This document shows positions 33,642 to 43,083 of a stretch of DNA of 64,000 bases, piece after piece. Below the pieces are notes generated by a model. That model was not told the origin of the DNA, made no database searches, and saw only the letters and a list, made by a program, of their open reading frames with translations. This DNA comes from Rhodopirellula sp. SM50 (GTDB lineage Bacteria > Planctomycetota > Planctomycetia > Pirellulales > Pirellulaceae), in NCBI RefSeq assembly GCF_002289565.1, contig NZ_NTFY01000031.1:1-64000 (forward strand). Direction: 5' to 3'. Numbering within the stretch: position 1 is the stretch's first letter; each line of letters begins with the position of its first letter. The position numbers were made by a program, and so were the translations under genes.

Positions 33642-36600
33642 TCAGGCCGCTTCGGCCGGCTTTTCGCCTCGCTTGACCAGCATCAGCAGGATCGGGCTGG
33701 CGACGAACACGGAACTGTACGTTCCGACCAGGACCCCGATGACCAAGCAGAACGCGAAGGCGTGGATGCCCTGGCCGCCGAACAAGTACAACAGCACAAC
33801 CACGATCAAGGTCGTGATCGAGGTCAGCAAGGTTCGGCTGAGCGTTTGATTGATGCTGGTGTTGATCATCTCACCGGTCAAGCGAGGTGACTTGCCCTTC
33901 GTTTCGCGAATCCGGTCAAAGACCACAATCGTGTCGTTGAGCGAGTAACCAATGATCGTCAGCAGGGCCGCAACCACGGTCAGGCTGATTTTGAAGGGAT
34001 CGATCAGCAGGAACCCGAGCGCGTCGGCGACGTAGTAGCTGATCGCGATCGCACCGAGCGTGATCAACACATCGTGGACCAATGCGGCGACGGCTGCGAA
34101 GCCATAGATGACGCGTTGGAATCGGAACCAGATGTACAAGATGATCACCATCAAGCTGGCGAACAGGGCGACCGAAGCACGGCCGACCATTTGACCGGCG
34201 ACCCGTGCACCCACGCTGCTGCTGCTGACCCAGACCGGTTCGTCGCCGAGCGATCGCTCGACGGCTTGCATCACCTGGTCGGCCGCTTCGTTGCCCATTG
34301 GCAAGGTCACCCGCCATTCGGAAAACGGGACGCTTGATCCACTCTTCCAGTCTTCGGCGCCTTCGCCGCTGGGCAGTAAGTCCACGGCCCGTTCGTTGAG
34401 TGGGATCTTCAATGCTTCGGCGGCTTCCTTCATTCGCTGGATCAACGTCGGGCCGCTGATCGACGCACTCGTGTCGCCGCCGCCGATCCCCAGGCTGATG
34501 CGGCGGACGGCCGATTCAGCCGCGGTCAAGGAGGGTTGAGTCGTCGAGGCTTGCGCGTCGCTGTCTTCGGCTGCCGCGTCACTGGCTGGCGCGTCGTCAG
34601 CCGTTTCCGCTTGCATCGCGACCAGCATCACGCCGTTGGAATCGCGATCGATCGAGGAGGTGCCGGATCCGCCGGCCACATCGGAGATGGTCACGTCGTA
34701 GGTGACCAGATCGGTCTCCGGCGCCGATGCAAATGATTCGACGATCCGGTTTTGCAGGTCATCGACCGACACCAGCGACGAGTCGACTTTGAAAACGGTG
34801 CCGTCGTCGGCACCGTCCATGGTCACGCCGTTGACGGTGAATTGCACCGGGGTGCCGTCTTGCTCACCGATTCCCGTGCTGACGATGTCACGAATGGACT
34901 GGGTGGTGGTCGATTTGCTGACGCGGAACTGCACCGACGATCCGCCGGCGAAGTCGATGTCCAAAATCGTCTTGCCGCGGGCGACGAGCGATCCGATGCC
35001 GATCACAATCAACACCGACGAGATCGCGAGGGCGACTTTGCCCTTGCCCATGAAGTCCATCATGCCGCCACCGGACACCGAGTTCTTCATCGCATTGACC
35101 ATGTCGGACATGCCGAGCGAAACCTTGTTGTGTCGTTCCGCGATATCGAACAGCGTTCGCGACATGTAGATCGCCGTGAACATCGAATACAGGATGCCCA
35201 AGATCAACGTGACGGCGAAGCCACGGATCTGGTCGGTTCCGATCGCATACAACACGATCGCGGTGAACAGCGTCGTCAAGTTGGCGTCGACGATGGTGAC
35301 GGTCGCTTTGGCGAACCCGTTTCGAATCGCCATGCGGTCCTTGGCGCCCTTGTTGATTTCCTCGCGTATCCGTTCAAAGATCAACACGTTGGCATCGACC
35401 GACATACCGACGGTCAAAACCAGACCGGCCAATCCAGGCAAGGTCAGCGGTTGGTGGATCAACACCATCGTCGCCAAGATCATCGCCAGGTTCAGCACCA
35501 GGGCAAAGCAAGCGATCGCACCGGCGAAGCGATAGTAGAACAGGATGAAGACCAGCACGAGAGCCAGCGACACGCCGATCGCCATCACTCCTTTGCGGAT
35601 CGTGTCGGCACCGAGCGTCGCGTCGATCTGATTCTTTGCGATCGGCTGCTTCGTCAACGCGGCGGGCAATTGGCCGGCTTTGAGGATGTCGACAAGCGCC
35701 TTGACTTCTTCGGTCGTGAAATTCCCGGTGATGCGTCCTTGTTTGCTAATCGGCTGCAGAATGTTCGGCGCCGACAGCAGGCGGTCGTCCATCACGATAC
35801 CGAGTTGACGTTGACGCGTTCCTTGGGGAGCGTTTTCGGTCGTCAGCACGCGGAATTTGTTGCTGCCCGAGTCGGTCAGGTTGAACGCGACCGCGGGCGC
35901 ACCCTGCTCGTCAAAGGTCGTCGAGGCGAACGCCAGGTCTTCCCCTTTGACGTCGATCTGGGGGTCGATGATCATCAGCACTTCCAGGCCCGAGAGCCCG
36001 TTGTCGTCGACCCACTGGGCTTGCAGCACCTGGTCGCCGCGAACTTGCGGGGGTAACTCGACGAACTCACCGGTGTCGGGATTGCGAACGATCGCGTTGC
36101 CGATGTTGACCCGAAACGGTCCGTTGTCACCAGTCTTGGTGGTTTCGCGGTCGACGATCGCCCAGCGGCCGACGGTGCTTCCATCGGCGTCGGAGATCAC
36201 TTCGCTCATCCGAATCGCACGTTCGGGCGAAGCGGCTTGCTCGGCCGCCAGGTTGATCACCCGCTGGTGGTCGGTGCGGTTGGCAACGATCGCGAAACGC
36301 AGAATCCCGGCTTGTTTGAGCGTCTCTTCGATCAGGGCAACTTCGCGCTGGTCGACTTCGGGAATGATGATTTCGATTTGCGAATCACCGTACGGGCGAA
36401 TCACGATCTCGCGCGTGCCACTGGGGTTGATTCGCTTGGTCAGCGGTCCGACCAGATCCTTCGACTTGACTCCGTTGCCCTGCTGTTCGGCGTCTGGATT
36501 GCTTTTGCTGGGGTCGATCTCATAGACCAAAATCGTCCCGCCACGAAGGTCCACCCCTTGATCGGGCAAGCGATTGAGCAACACCGTCACGCTGACCGTG

Positions 36601-36899
36601 ATCGCCAGCAGGATGAAGCCGATTCGCGTCGCGTGGGTCGGCATCTTGAGCCGCTTGGCGAAAAAGCCACCCACCGTGAACGGCAAAACGATCACCGCCA
36701 AGGCGATGGCCAGCAATCCGTACTGCTGCCATGAGATACCTTGTTCGGCTTCGCCTTGAGCGATCGGGCTGGCCGAAAGCAGGTCGCCGAACCATCCCGC
36801 GATCGAAGCGGTGTCGATCGTCGAAAGCAGACCGGGCAGCAGACTCGGGTCGGTCAGACTTACATCGGCCAGGGGCTGAACGAGAGAAAAGCAGTCCAT
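33642..36899 (-). CDS. secDF: SecD-SecF fusion, protein translocase accessory subunit
   Basis: 1085 residues covering SecD and SecF in one chain. N-terminal helices, then GVDLRGGTILVYEID (the SecD D-LRGG motif) and the large P1 periplasmic domain. First six-helix RND-type block: LVLTVGMSVDANVLIFERIREE. Second half: ILDIDFAGGSSVQFRV, a linker rich in Ala/Asp/Thr, then SLNDTIVVFDRIRE and INQTLSRTLLTSITTLIVVVLLYLFGG. It uses the proton gradient to help pull proteins out of SecYEG. An unusual feature is the extra N-terminal stretch (about 60 residues) before the first clear membrane helix. yajC lies just upstream, the standard arrangement. Confidence 0.95.
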   Translation of the reverse strand: MDCFSLVQPLADVSLTDPSLLPGLLSTIDTASIAGWFGDLLSASPIAQGEAEQGISWQQYGLLAIALAVIVLPFTVGGFFAKRLKMPTHATRIGFILLAITVSVTVLLNRLPDQGVDLRGGTILVYEIDPSKSNPDAEQQGNGVKSKDLVGPLTKRINPSGTREIVIRPYGDSQIEIIIPEVDQREVALIEETLKQAGILRFAIVANRTDHQRVINLAAEQAASPERAIRMSEVISDADGSTVGRWAIVDRETTKTGDNGPFRVNIGNAIVRNPDTGEFVELPPQVRGDQVLQAQWVDDNGLSGLEVLMIIDPQIDVKGEDLAFASTTFDEQGAPAVAFNLTDSGSNKFRVLTTENAPQGTRQRQLGIVMDDRLLSAPNILQPISKQGRITGNFTTEEVKALVDILKAGQLPAALTKQPIAKNQIDATLGADTIRKGVMAIGVSLALVLVFILFYYRFAGAIACFALVLNLAMILATMVLIHQPLTLPGLAGLVLTVGMSVDANVLIFERIREEINKGAKDRMAIRNGFAKATVTIVDANLTTLFTAIVLYAIGTDQIRGFAVTLILGILYSMFTAIYMSRTLFDIAERHNKVSLGMSDMVNAMKNSVSGGGMMDFMGKGKVALAISSVLIVIGIGSLVARGKTILDIDFAGGSSVQFRVSKSTTTQSIRDIVSTGIGEQDGTPVQFTVNGVTMDGADDGTVFKVDSSLVSVDDLQNRIVESFASAPETDLVTYDVTISDVAGGSGTSSIDRDSNGVMLVAMQAETADDAPASDAAAEDSDAQASTTQPSLTAAESAVRRISLGIGGGDTSASISGPTLIQRMKEAAEALKIPLNERAVDLLPSGEGAEDWKSGSSVPFSEWRVTLPMGNEAADQVMQAVERSLGDEPVWVSSSSVGARVAGQMVGRASVALFASLMVIILYIWFRFQRVIYGFAAVAALVHDVLITLGAIAISYYVADALGFLLIDPFKISLTVVAALLTIIGYSLNDTIVVFDRIRETKGKSPRLTGEMINTSINQTLSRTLLTSITTLIVVVLLYLFGGQGIHAFAFCLVIGVLVGTYSSVFVASPILLMLVKRGEKPAEAA

Positions 36900-37072
36900 C
36901 GTTGGTTGTTTCGTAGTCGAAAGGAATGCAAACGTGACGAATGCAGTGATCGGGAACGTGGAAACCGCAACCCCAGTCGGGTCGCGTTACCACCTCGGGT
37001 GTATTGGGGCAGTCTTGATAAAATCTGTTAGTGCGGGCAAACGATTCGAAACGCTCGCGTGTCAGGCAGGGG

Positions 37073-37088
37073 GATTCGATGTCGAATC
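37073..37088 (-). other. 7-bp hairpin between yajC and secDF
   Basis: GATTCGA-TG-TCGAATC, a perfect inverted repeat 8 bases after the yajC stop on the minus strand. It has no T-tract. It may stabilise the yajC end or modulate read-through into secDF (inference). Confidence 0.4.
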
Positions 37089-37096
37089 GATGTTCT

Positions 37097-37483
37097 TTAG
37101 TCCTTCGCGTCGTCCTTCGGCTTTTTTTCTTCGATGACCGTCAGCGCCCACCGGCTGACCTTCACCCGTACCGTCCCGCTTTCGTCCAGCCGAAGCGTCA
37201 CCACATCGCTGTCACTCGGTGCACTGACCACCGTTCCGTGCAATCCACCGCTGGTGATCACGCGATCATTTTTCTTGATCCCCGCGATCCGCTTTGCCTC
37301 TTCCGCCTTGCGTCGACGCTCCGGAGCGATCAACGTCAGGTAGAAGATCAAAATGATTCCCGCGATCGGGAACAGCGGATTCTCCATCAATTGCAAGACA
37401 AATGGCTTCGGCTCGGCGACCTCCGGGGCCACGTCGTCGGCCAGAATCGTCCACGGTACGAATTGAAGCAGCGGTTGGATCAC
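37097..37483 (-). CDS. yajC: Preprotein translocase subunit YajC
   Basis: About 128 residues from GTG at 37483. One transmembrane helix (FPIAGIILIFYLTLIAP), then the basic ERRRKAEEAKRIAGIKKNDRVITSGGLHGTVVS block, which is diagnostic for YajC (K-x-x-D-x-V-x-T-x-GG-x-G-x-V). The start is uncertain: ATG at MENPLFPIAG is the only ATG near, but it would leave almost no residues before the helix. YajC works with SecDF at the inner membrane, and secDF follows downstream. Confidence 0.88.
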   Translation of the reverse strand: MIQPLLQFVPWTILADDVAPEVAEPKPFVLQLMENPLFPIAGIILIFYLTLIAPERRRKAEEAKRIAGIKKNDRVITSGGLHGTVVSAPSDSDVVTLRLDESGTVRVKVSRWALTVIEEKKPKDDAKD

Positions 37484-37708
37484 AATTCGGACCGAATGGG
37501 TTCTAATCTGGTTGGGTAGGCAAAATACAAGAGCGGCATGATATGGAAGGCCAAAATTGGTCACAAGCCCAGCCAGCAACGAACTTTCGACGCTTTTGCC
37601 AGACTTCTGGCCTCAACTCGCCACTTCCCCCAAACTCACACGAGGTTGTGCTGTTTTCATGTCGCTGAAAATAATGGGGTTTCGTCACTCTCCCCCTGGA
37701 AGGCAACG

Positions 37709-37963
37709 CTGTGAAGCATTTTTTAGCGGCAGGGCGCGAGCCCTCCGGTGTTTTGGCAGAGATGAGGAACCGGAGGGCTCGCGCCCTGCCGCTAAAACCT
37801 CAAGAAACACATGGGAAAAATGCTTTCAACTTGTTCCCAGGCTCCCGCCTGGGAACACTGTGTCATGGAGGCTCCCGCCTCCTGGACCGTAAACCGCGTG
37901 TGGCGGGAGCCACACCAGCCTTGCGTTCCAAGGCGGAGCCTTGGAACGAGGCCTGAAACGAGG
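37709..37963. repeat. Fold-back plus composite hairpin repeat
   Basis: 37709-37829 is a long inverted repeat: outer arms GAAGCATTTTTTAGCGG.. and ..AAAAATGCTTTC, inner arms GGCAGGGCGCGAGCCCTCCGG against CCGGAGGGCTCGCGCCCTGCC (split across the loop). 37830-37963 repeats modules of 26717-27096: GTTCCCAGGC-TCCC-GCCTGGGAAC, GGAGGCTCCC-GCCTCC, GTGTGGCGGGAGCCACAC, and GTTCCAAGGCGGAGCCTTGG. Together they occupy most of the 499 bases between yajC and dgt; no gene is supported there. Confidence 0.8.
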
Positions 37964-37982
37964 TCACCGGCGGCGCTTCTGG

Positions 37983-39125
37983 TTACCAGTCGGCCAGTGG
38001 GCCGGTGCTGCCGTCGGTCGCGTATTTGTACTGCGCGTTACAAAACGAGTCCGTCATGCCGGCAAGGTACTCGCCGACGACGGTTTCAACCGGATGTGAT
38101 TCACAGCGACGGCGAAATCGCAGCGGCAATCGCGAAGGATCGTGCCGCAACACTTCGAACATGTCCTGCAATCGATGATAGGCCGCACGACGGACGGGAA
38201 TCAGCCGCGGATGACGGTACACCGCTTCGAATAAAAACGATTCCAACTCGGCCCGTTCCCGCGCCAATTGATCACTGTGCCCCAGTCTCAATCCGGCATC
38301 GCGGACTTCCGAGACGCTCTGGCCCTGGAACTCCACGACGCGCTCGGTGGCTTCGCTCAAAAAGTCGGTCACTTGCAGATCGATCAGCTCGTGAACCAAC
38401 AGCTGACGTTCTTCGCGAAGTCGATCGGTGCCATGTTTTTCGCGAACCAGTTCCATCGCACGCCGGACAATCGACAGCTCCATCAACTCGTGCATCGACA
38501 ACAAGCCCATTTGCAGGGCGTCGTCGACGTCGTGGGCGTCATAGGCCATCGAGTCCGCTGCGTCGACGAGTTGGACTTCCAACAGCGGGCTCCGGCCGAC
38601 GGCGGCTTCCGCCTTGTGGGCCCGCACGTCTTGCCCGTCCAAAATCTCAAACGACAAATTCAGTCCCGGGAATTTCGCGTAGCGCTGTTCGAGTTGCTCG
38701 ACGATGACGAGGGCAAACCCGTTGTGGGAGAACCCGCCGACCGGCTGCATGCATTCACTCAACGCGTCTTCGCCGCAATGCCCAAACGGCGGGTGCCCGA
38801 TGTCATGGACCAGCGCCAGCGCCTCGGTCAGGTCTTCGTTGAGCCGCAGCACACGCGAGATCGTGCGTGCGATCGAGGCGACTTCGAAGGTGTGGGTCAG
38901 CCGCGTGCGATGGTAGATCCCCATCTCGCCGGTGAACACCTGCATCTTTCCCGACAACCGCCGAAAGGCACTGCTGTGCAGAATTCGATCACGGTCCCGC
39001 GCGAAGGGGCCTCGATAGGGATGATCGGGTTCCGCATACCGGCGCCCCCGAGTGTCTCGGCTGCGCATCGCGAAACTGGCGAGCAACATGTGCTCGCGGT
39101 CGTCATATCGCCGAGTGTCCAGCAT
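37983..39125 (-). CDS. dgt: dGTP triphosphohydrolase-like HD phosphohydrolase
   Basis: About 380 residues from ATG at 39125 (MLDTRRYDDREHMLLASFAMRSRDTRGRRY); an in-frame TTG four codons earlier is less likely. HD-domain signature: RDRDRILHSSAFRRLSGKMQVF, RTRLTHTFEVASIARTISRVL (His), ALVHDIGHPPFGHCGEDAL (HD), and YDAHDVDDALQMGLL (late Asp). This is the type of dGTPase/dNTPase that controls dNTP pools. In bacteria such enzymes can limit phage replication, but this one sits among housekeeping genes. Confidence 0.88.
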   Translation of the reverse strand: MLDTRRYDDREHMLLASFAMRSRDTRGRRYAEPDHPYRGPFARDRDRILHSSAFRRLSGKMQVFTGEMGIYHRTRLTHTFEVASIARTISRVLRLNEDLTEALALVHDIGHPPFGHCGEDALSECMQPVGGFSHNGFALVIVEQLEQRYAKFPGLNLSFEILDGQDVRAHKAEAAVGRSPLLEVQLVDAADSMAYDAHDVDDALQMGLLSMHELMELSIVRRAMELVREKHGTDRLREERQLLVHELIDLQVTDFLSEATERVVEFQGQSVSEVRDAGLRLGHSDQLARERAELESFLFEAVYRHPRLIPVRRAAYHRLQDMFEVLRHDPSRLPLRFRRRCESHPVETVVGEYLAGMTDSFCNAQYKYATDGSTGPLADW

Positions 39126-39207
39126 CGTTGTGATCAAGAAATTCCGTTCCAGTGTGCGCCGTTTCGCGTCTGGTTTTCCAGGGGGGTAACGGAGTGTAGG
39201 TCATCGC

Positions 39208-39330
39208 TAGCGGCCTGTCGATTGAAGCCCGCATGTGTCAGCACGGGGCCCGCGGCGCCCCTCGCTGACGCGTCGGGCTAACCGCACAATGTTGATTTCG
39301 GAACCTGGACTCAATCGATAGGCCGCTCAA
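39208..39330. repeat. Element with 17-bp terminal inverted repeats
   Basis: AGCGGCCTGTCGATTGA at the left and TCAATCGATAGGCCGCT at the right enclose GAAGCCCGCATGTGTCAGC...GCGGCGCCCC...CTGACGCGTCGGGC. A diverged copy lies at 46203-46304. MITE-like size and form, but no transposase relationship can be shown. It explains most of the 323-base gap before the next gene. Confidence 0.7.
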
Positions 39331-39448
39331 GCTGCAATCCTAGTGAACCGTGCAAATCTCGCCCACACCAATGTGTCGAGTCCCCGCAATCGCATGGTAA
39401 CATAGAGGGTCTGAAGTCGAATTCCACCGTCCCTGAAGGACCTTCCGC

Positions 39449-41542
39449 TTGGATTTCCAGCCCTTTTCCGTCACCTGCATGACCTGTTCCAGCCGGTTGC
39501 GTGTCAGCCGCCCGGAACTGGTCGGCAGCATCGTGAGCTGTCCCAAGTGCCAGTCGATGGTTCAGTTGGCGCCGCCGAAGATGGATCCGGGGGCCGCCGC
39601 TCCGATCGCGGTGGGAACCCATCTGGTCGACAGCGATGCCTTGACGGAGGACTCGATCGGCCCGTCGGACGGACCGGATTCGGATGCACCGCCGGTGCAA
39701 CCCGCCGGCGGATTTGCCGAGCCGCCGCCGGTCGTTACCTCCGATCCGACGCGATCCCAGCCCTCGCGGGATACCGCAGCCGCCGCCGATCCGACCGCTT
39801 CACAACCCGTCGCGCCGCCACCGGATTGGCACAGTCAAAAAAATGCGCGGTCGCGGCGCATCGCGATGCTCGTCGCCGTCGTTCTGGCGAGCGTTGTTTC
39901 CGCGTCCGTCCTGTTTGCCGTCTTCCGTCGCAGCCGTTCCGGAACCGCCCAGACCCAGACACAGACACCTGACACCGCTGCCGAAGCGGAACCGAGCCAG
40001 CCGCAATCCACGCCTGACGGGACACCCTCGGCAGACGACACCGTTGACGGGGACAGCGACGGGAGCAGCGACGGTGACGCCGAGGTCGATGAAACCGCAG
40101 AGCCGCCGATGGTGTCCGTCGATGACGAACCGTCGGGCAACCCCAGCGATGGGGTGGCGGAGCTGGCTCCGGTCAACAACCCGCCGTCGAGCGAAAACGC
40201 CGCCCCGCCGAGCGACCTGTTGACCGACAGTCCGCTGCTCTCGTCCAGCCCGTTGGACGGCATGGTCCCGCTGCCCGCCGCGCCCCTGCAGACGCCTCCG
40301 CTCGGAGACGCCCCCGATCCGACCGACGACGAGACCGGCACGTTGACGGAATTGCCCAAAGAACTTCAGGGGCTGCTCAACGGGCTTGGCGGAATCGGTC
40401 GGCCGCAGTTCACCGAAACGCAACCGGCCCCAGATACCATCGACGAAATCCAATTGGATCGTGCCGCCGAGGTGGACGTCGATTTGGAAGTCGCACTGGA
40501 TCCGAGAGATGAAGCAAACATGCGGCAAGCCCTCGGCCTGACCGTGGCGATGCAGACCTCCGATCCGACCGGTTATCCGCTGAACGATTTGATGTTGCTG
40601 CTCAGCCAACTCAGCGGCGTGCCGATTGAAGTCGAATGGGTTTCCTTTGACATCGTTGGCGTCCCGATCAACTCGCGCGTCCCGCTGCCCAAGGGATGGC
40701 CAACGGTGGAAGACATTTTGACGGCGGTGTGTGCGGCGACCGATTGCACGTTCGACAAAAAAGCCCGCTCGATCACGCTGCGTCCGACCGACGAAAAATT
40801 CAATCAAGCCGTCGCCGAACTGTTGGATCTCAGTGATCTGGCGCCTGAAAGTGATTCCGCCGTCACCGTCGCCCGCGCATTGCTGGGACAGACCGAGGGG
40901 GATCCCACCAAGGTAACGATTCCGACCGAAGGTGGGCCGGCCCAATTGGCCGTGTTTGTTTGTGAGGCGATCCGACGGGCACGCGGCGCCCCCGGCAAAT
41001 TGCCCGATGCGATCTTCGCCCGATGGGGCGGGACGTATGACGATCAAGTCAACGCGTGGCCGAAGCTGCAAGCCGGTGTCTCGGGCCCACCGCGAATTCA
41101 GGCGGCGACCCTGGCGGCCCTGGTTCGGCAAATCGCGAAACTCAACGGGGCGACCTGCTATGTCAATTGGCAGGACGCCGCACGTCGCGATCTGAAACCG
41201 ACCGACAAGCGGATGCCGCGAACCGGCGAAGGGGTTTCCGCCGCCGATACGATGAAACAGTTACTGGAGCCCGAAGACATGCTGGCACGCGTCGTCGATG
41301 GCGAACATTGGTGGATCGGATCGGACGCATCGCTCGATCGGTTCCCGGTCGTGATTTGGTTTGACGACGCCGCGGCCGCTCAAGAGACGCAGCAGCGCGT
41401 CGGCATGGTGCTGCAAGGTGCCGCCGTGAACGAGCAGATCATCGGTGCGGTGGCGGTCGATCCGAAAAGCCAAAAATGTGTCGCCATCTTGCCCCGTTTT
41501 CTGCTGCGGCAGCTGCCCCGCATGCTCGACAACGCGCTGTAG
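39449..41542 (+). CDS. Zinc-ribbon membrane protein with a large periplasmic STN-like domain
   Basis: 697 residues from TTG at 39449, with AAGGA 9 bases upstream; ATG at 39479 is the alternative but would cut into the zinc ribbon. N-terminal ribbon C-MT-C...C-PK-C (about residues 10-35) in the cytoplasm, a Pro/Asp-rich linker, and one membrane helix (IAMLVAVVLASVVSASVLFAVF, about 138-159). A long acidic Ser/Pro linker follows. The periplasmic part has YPLNDLMLLLSQLSGVPIEVEWVSFDIVGVPI...VEDILTAVCAATDCTF, close in style to secretin/TonB short N-terminal (STN) domains. It may link cytoplasmic sensing to the envelope. No close functional family recognised. Confidence 0.7.
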   Translation: MDFQPFSVTCMTCSSRLRVSRPELVGSIVSCPKCQSMVQLAPPKMDPGAAAPIAVGTHLVDSDALTEDSIGPSDGPDSDAPPVQPAGGFAEPPPVVTSDPTRSQPSRDTAAAADPTASQPVAPPPDWHSQKNARSRRIAMLVAVVLASVVSASVLFAVFRRSRSGTAQTQTQTPDTAAEAEPSQPQSTPDGTPSADDTVDGDSDGSSDGDAEVDETAEPPMVSVDDEPSGNPSDGVAELAPVNNPPSSENAAPPSDLLTDSPLLSSSPLDGMVPLPAAPLQTPPLGDAPDPTDDETGTLTELPKELQGLLNGLGGIGRPQFTETQPAPDTIDEIQLDRAAEVDVDLEVALDPRDEANMRQALGLTVAMQTSDPTGYPLNDLMLLLSQLSGVPIEVEWVSFDIVGVPINSRVPLPKGWPTVEDILTAVCAATDCTFDKKARSITLRPTDEKFNQAVAELLDLSDLAPESDSAVTVARALLGQTEGDPTKVTIPTEGGPAQLAVFVCEAIRRARGAPGKLPDAIFARWGGTYDDQVNAWPKLQAGVSGPPRIQAATLAALVRQIAKLNGATCYVNWQDAARRDLKPTDKRMPRTGEGVSAADTMKQLLEPEDMLARVVDGEHWWIGSDASLDRFPVVIWFDDAAAAQETQQRVGMVLQGAAVNEQIIGAVAVDPKSQKCVAILPRFLLRQLPRMLDNAL

Positions 41543-41573
41543 TGCTTTGGCTCGGTTTAACTTGAGGTTGGCT

Positions 41574-41800
41574 CCGACCGGAGGGCTCGCGCCCAGCCGC
41601 TAAAATCGTAGCGGAACGGCGCGAGCCGTCCGGTCGATTCAATCCGATCACACATGGGATCAGCCGTTTCGCGCGAGCGTACGGGCCTGTAGCACGAAGA
41701 AAACACACCAGGGCCCGTAGGCTTGCACCAAACGGCTGATTGAATCGACAGGCCGCGAGCCGTCCGGTCTCCCCCAAAAATCCAAAGCTGACAAAGCACG
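41574..41800. repeat. Cluster of fold-back repeats
   Basis: 41579-41636: inverted arms CCGGAGGGCTCGCGCC and GGCGCGAGCCGTCCGG around CAGCCGCTAAAATCGTAGCGG. 41659-41743: a copy of the CAGCCGTTT..GCGCGAGCGTACGGGC inner module opposite GCCCGTAGGCTTGCACC. 41779-41799: AATCCAAAGCTGACAAAGCAC, also at 14071. The remaining part of the 512-base gap (41543-42054) has no supported gene. It includes a run of GTACGACTTCCC-like direct repeats near 41985-42035. Confidence 0.75.
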
Positions 41801-42054
41801 GGTGAACGACGCGTTGCCCGACGACGCTGCGGGCGGTCGGGTCGGCATCCGCCCTGGCGGGGCTCGCCGACAACTGGACATTTCTTAAATGCGACCCACC
41901 GAAACGTGGTGTAGATTCCGATAGCGCGGGTTCGCATTGTTGTCGTGGCGGTGATGTTGTCGCGGCCGTGAATCGAGTCCCCGGGTACGACTTCCCAGTA
42001 CGATTTCCCCGTACGACCCTTGTGGACGACCTTTTTGTACGACGTTGAATTGAG

Positions 42055-42585
42055 ATGAAAATCCTTGCCCCCTTAGCCGTGTTGTCATTCGCAAGTTTGA
42101 TTTATTTGGCGGCGTCGTCCGATTTCAACCTCACCATGCGTTCCGATTCGGCAAGTTCTGTGGACGGATCGGGAATTGTGATCGAGGAGTCAGCCGCGGA
42201 CGCATCAGGACAGGCCGCGTTCGATCCGAATTCGGCTTCGGGGTCGGCCCCGCAGTTGGTGCTGATGAAATTTGGTGCCCCGTGGTGCCCGCCCTGCCGG
42301 ATGATCGACAAAGAGCTTCGCAAGCTGGGGCGGACCAGTCTGCCGGTTGAAATCCGCAAGATCGACGTCGACGAACGCCCCGAGATGGCTGAACGGTATG
42401 GCGTCAACAGCATTCCGCGATTGATCTTGTTGCAAGACGGTCGCAAGATCGGCGACGCGGTGGGCTACCAATCGGCGGACGAACTGGCCGAATGGATCAA
42501 CGAAAACGCTTCGCCAGAAGCCCTGGCGGGGAAGAAACGAACATCCAAATCATCGGTGGTTCAGGCCAACCCGTTCTTCGAGTGA
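42055..42585 (+). CDS. Membrane-anchored or secreted thioredoxin-like protein
   Basis: 176 residues. Hydrophobic N-terminus (MKILAPLAVLSFASLIYLAA) as signal or anchor, about 45 linker residues, then a thioredoxin fold: LVLMKFGAPWCPPCRMIDKEL with the CPPC redox pair, IRKIDVDERPEMAERYGVNSIPRLILLQDG with the cis-proline, and a final helix. Probably a periplasmic disulfide reductase or cytochrome maturation helper. The CPPC motif and lack of a DsbA-type insertion fit a reductant. No partner genes are adjacent. Confidence 0.85.
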   Translation: MKILAPLAVLSFASLIYLAASSDFNLTMRSDSASSVDGSGIVIEESAADASGQAAFDPNSASGSAPQLVLMKFGAPWCPPCRMIDKELRKLGRTSLPVEIRKIDVDERPEMAERYGVNSIPRLILLQDGRKIGDAVGYQSADELAEWINENASPEALAGKKRTSKSSVVQANPFFE

Positions 42586-42685
42586 TCTCCGTCGCCGGCC
42601 AGAGCGTCCCGCATTGGACGTCACGGGGCGGGTAGTACGGGAAAGACGTATCACGTTATGAAGTAACCCTCCCGTGTGAACGTCG

Positions 42686-42900
42686 TGCAGTCTTAAAGCA
42701 ACCCTCCTGGCAGGAGGGTCGAGCGCAGCGAGGGGAGGTCGAACGGTCAATCGCGAGTTTTACTTCGCCTAACCGAGTCGCGTCCCAAGCAGCAAAGAGA
42801 ACCCTCTCCTCGCTACGCTCGACTCTCCCGGAGGGAGAGTGACGAAAATCCAATCTGATCAACGACTTAAAAACCGCACGACCTCCCAGAGTGGTGATAA
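42686..42900. repeat. Intergenic copy of the element found inside imuA
   Basis: AGCAACCCTCCTGGCAGGAGGGTCGAGCGCAGCGAGGGG (shown here only as key words CTCCTGGCAGGAG and GAGCGCAGCGAGG), then CCTCTCCTCGCTACGCTCGA and CCGGAGGGAGAGTGACG, ending with ATCAACGACTTAAAAACCGC and ACGACCTCC. The last words recur at 47034-47057. It lies in the 498-base gap between the thioredoxin-like gene and the next CDS; the rest of the gap shows no gene. Confidence 0.8.
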
Positions 42901-43083
42901 ACCTTGTCCGGATGATGCGCCGCTTGTCCGGATTTTGCCGATCGGCGACGCGAGAGAGCGTAAATGCGGACAGATTCGAACCGGTCGCGTTTGAATCGAG
43001 TAGACAGACCCGAACCTGACGTGGACAATAGAAAGATTGTTGGGTTGCCGATTTCCACGTCACGCTTTTCGTTCGTTGCCTCC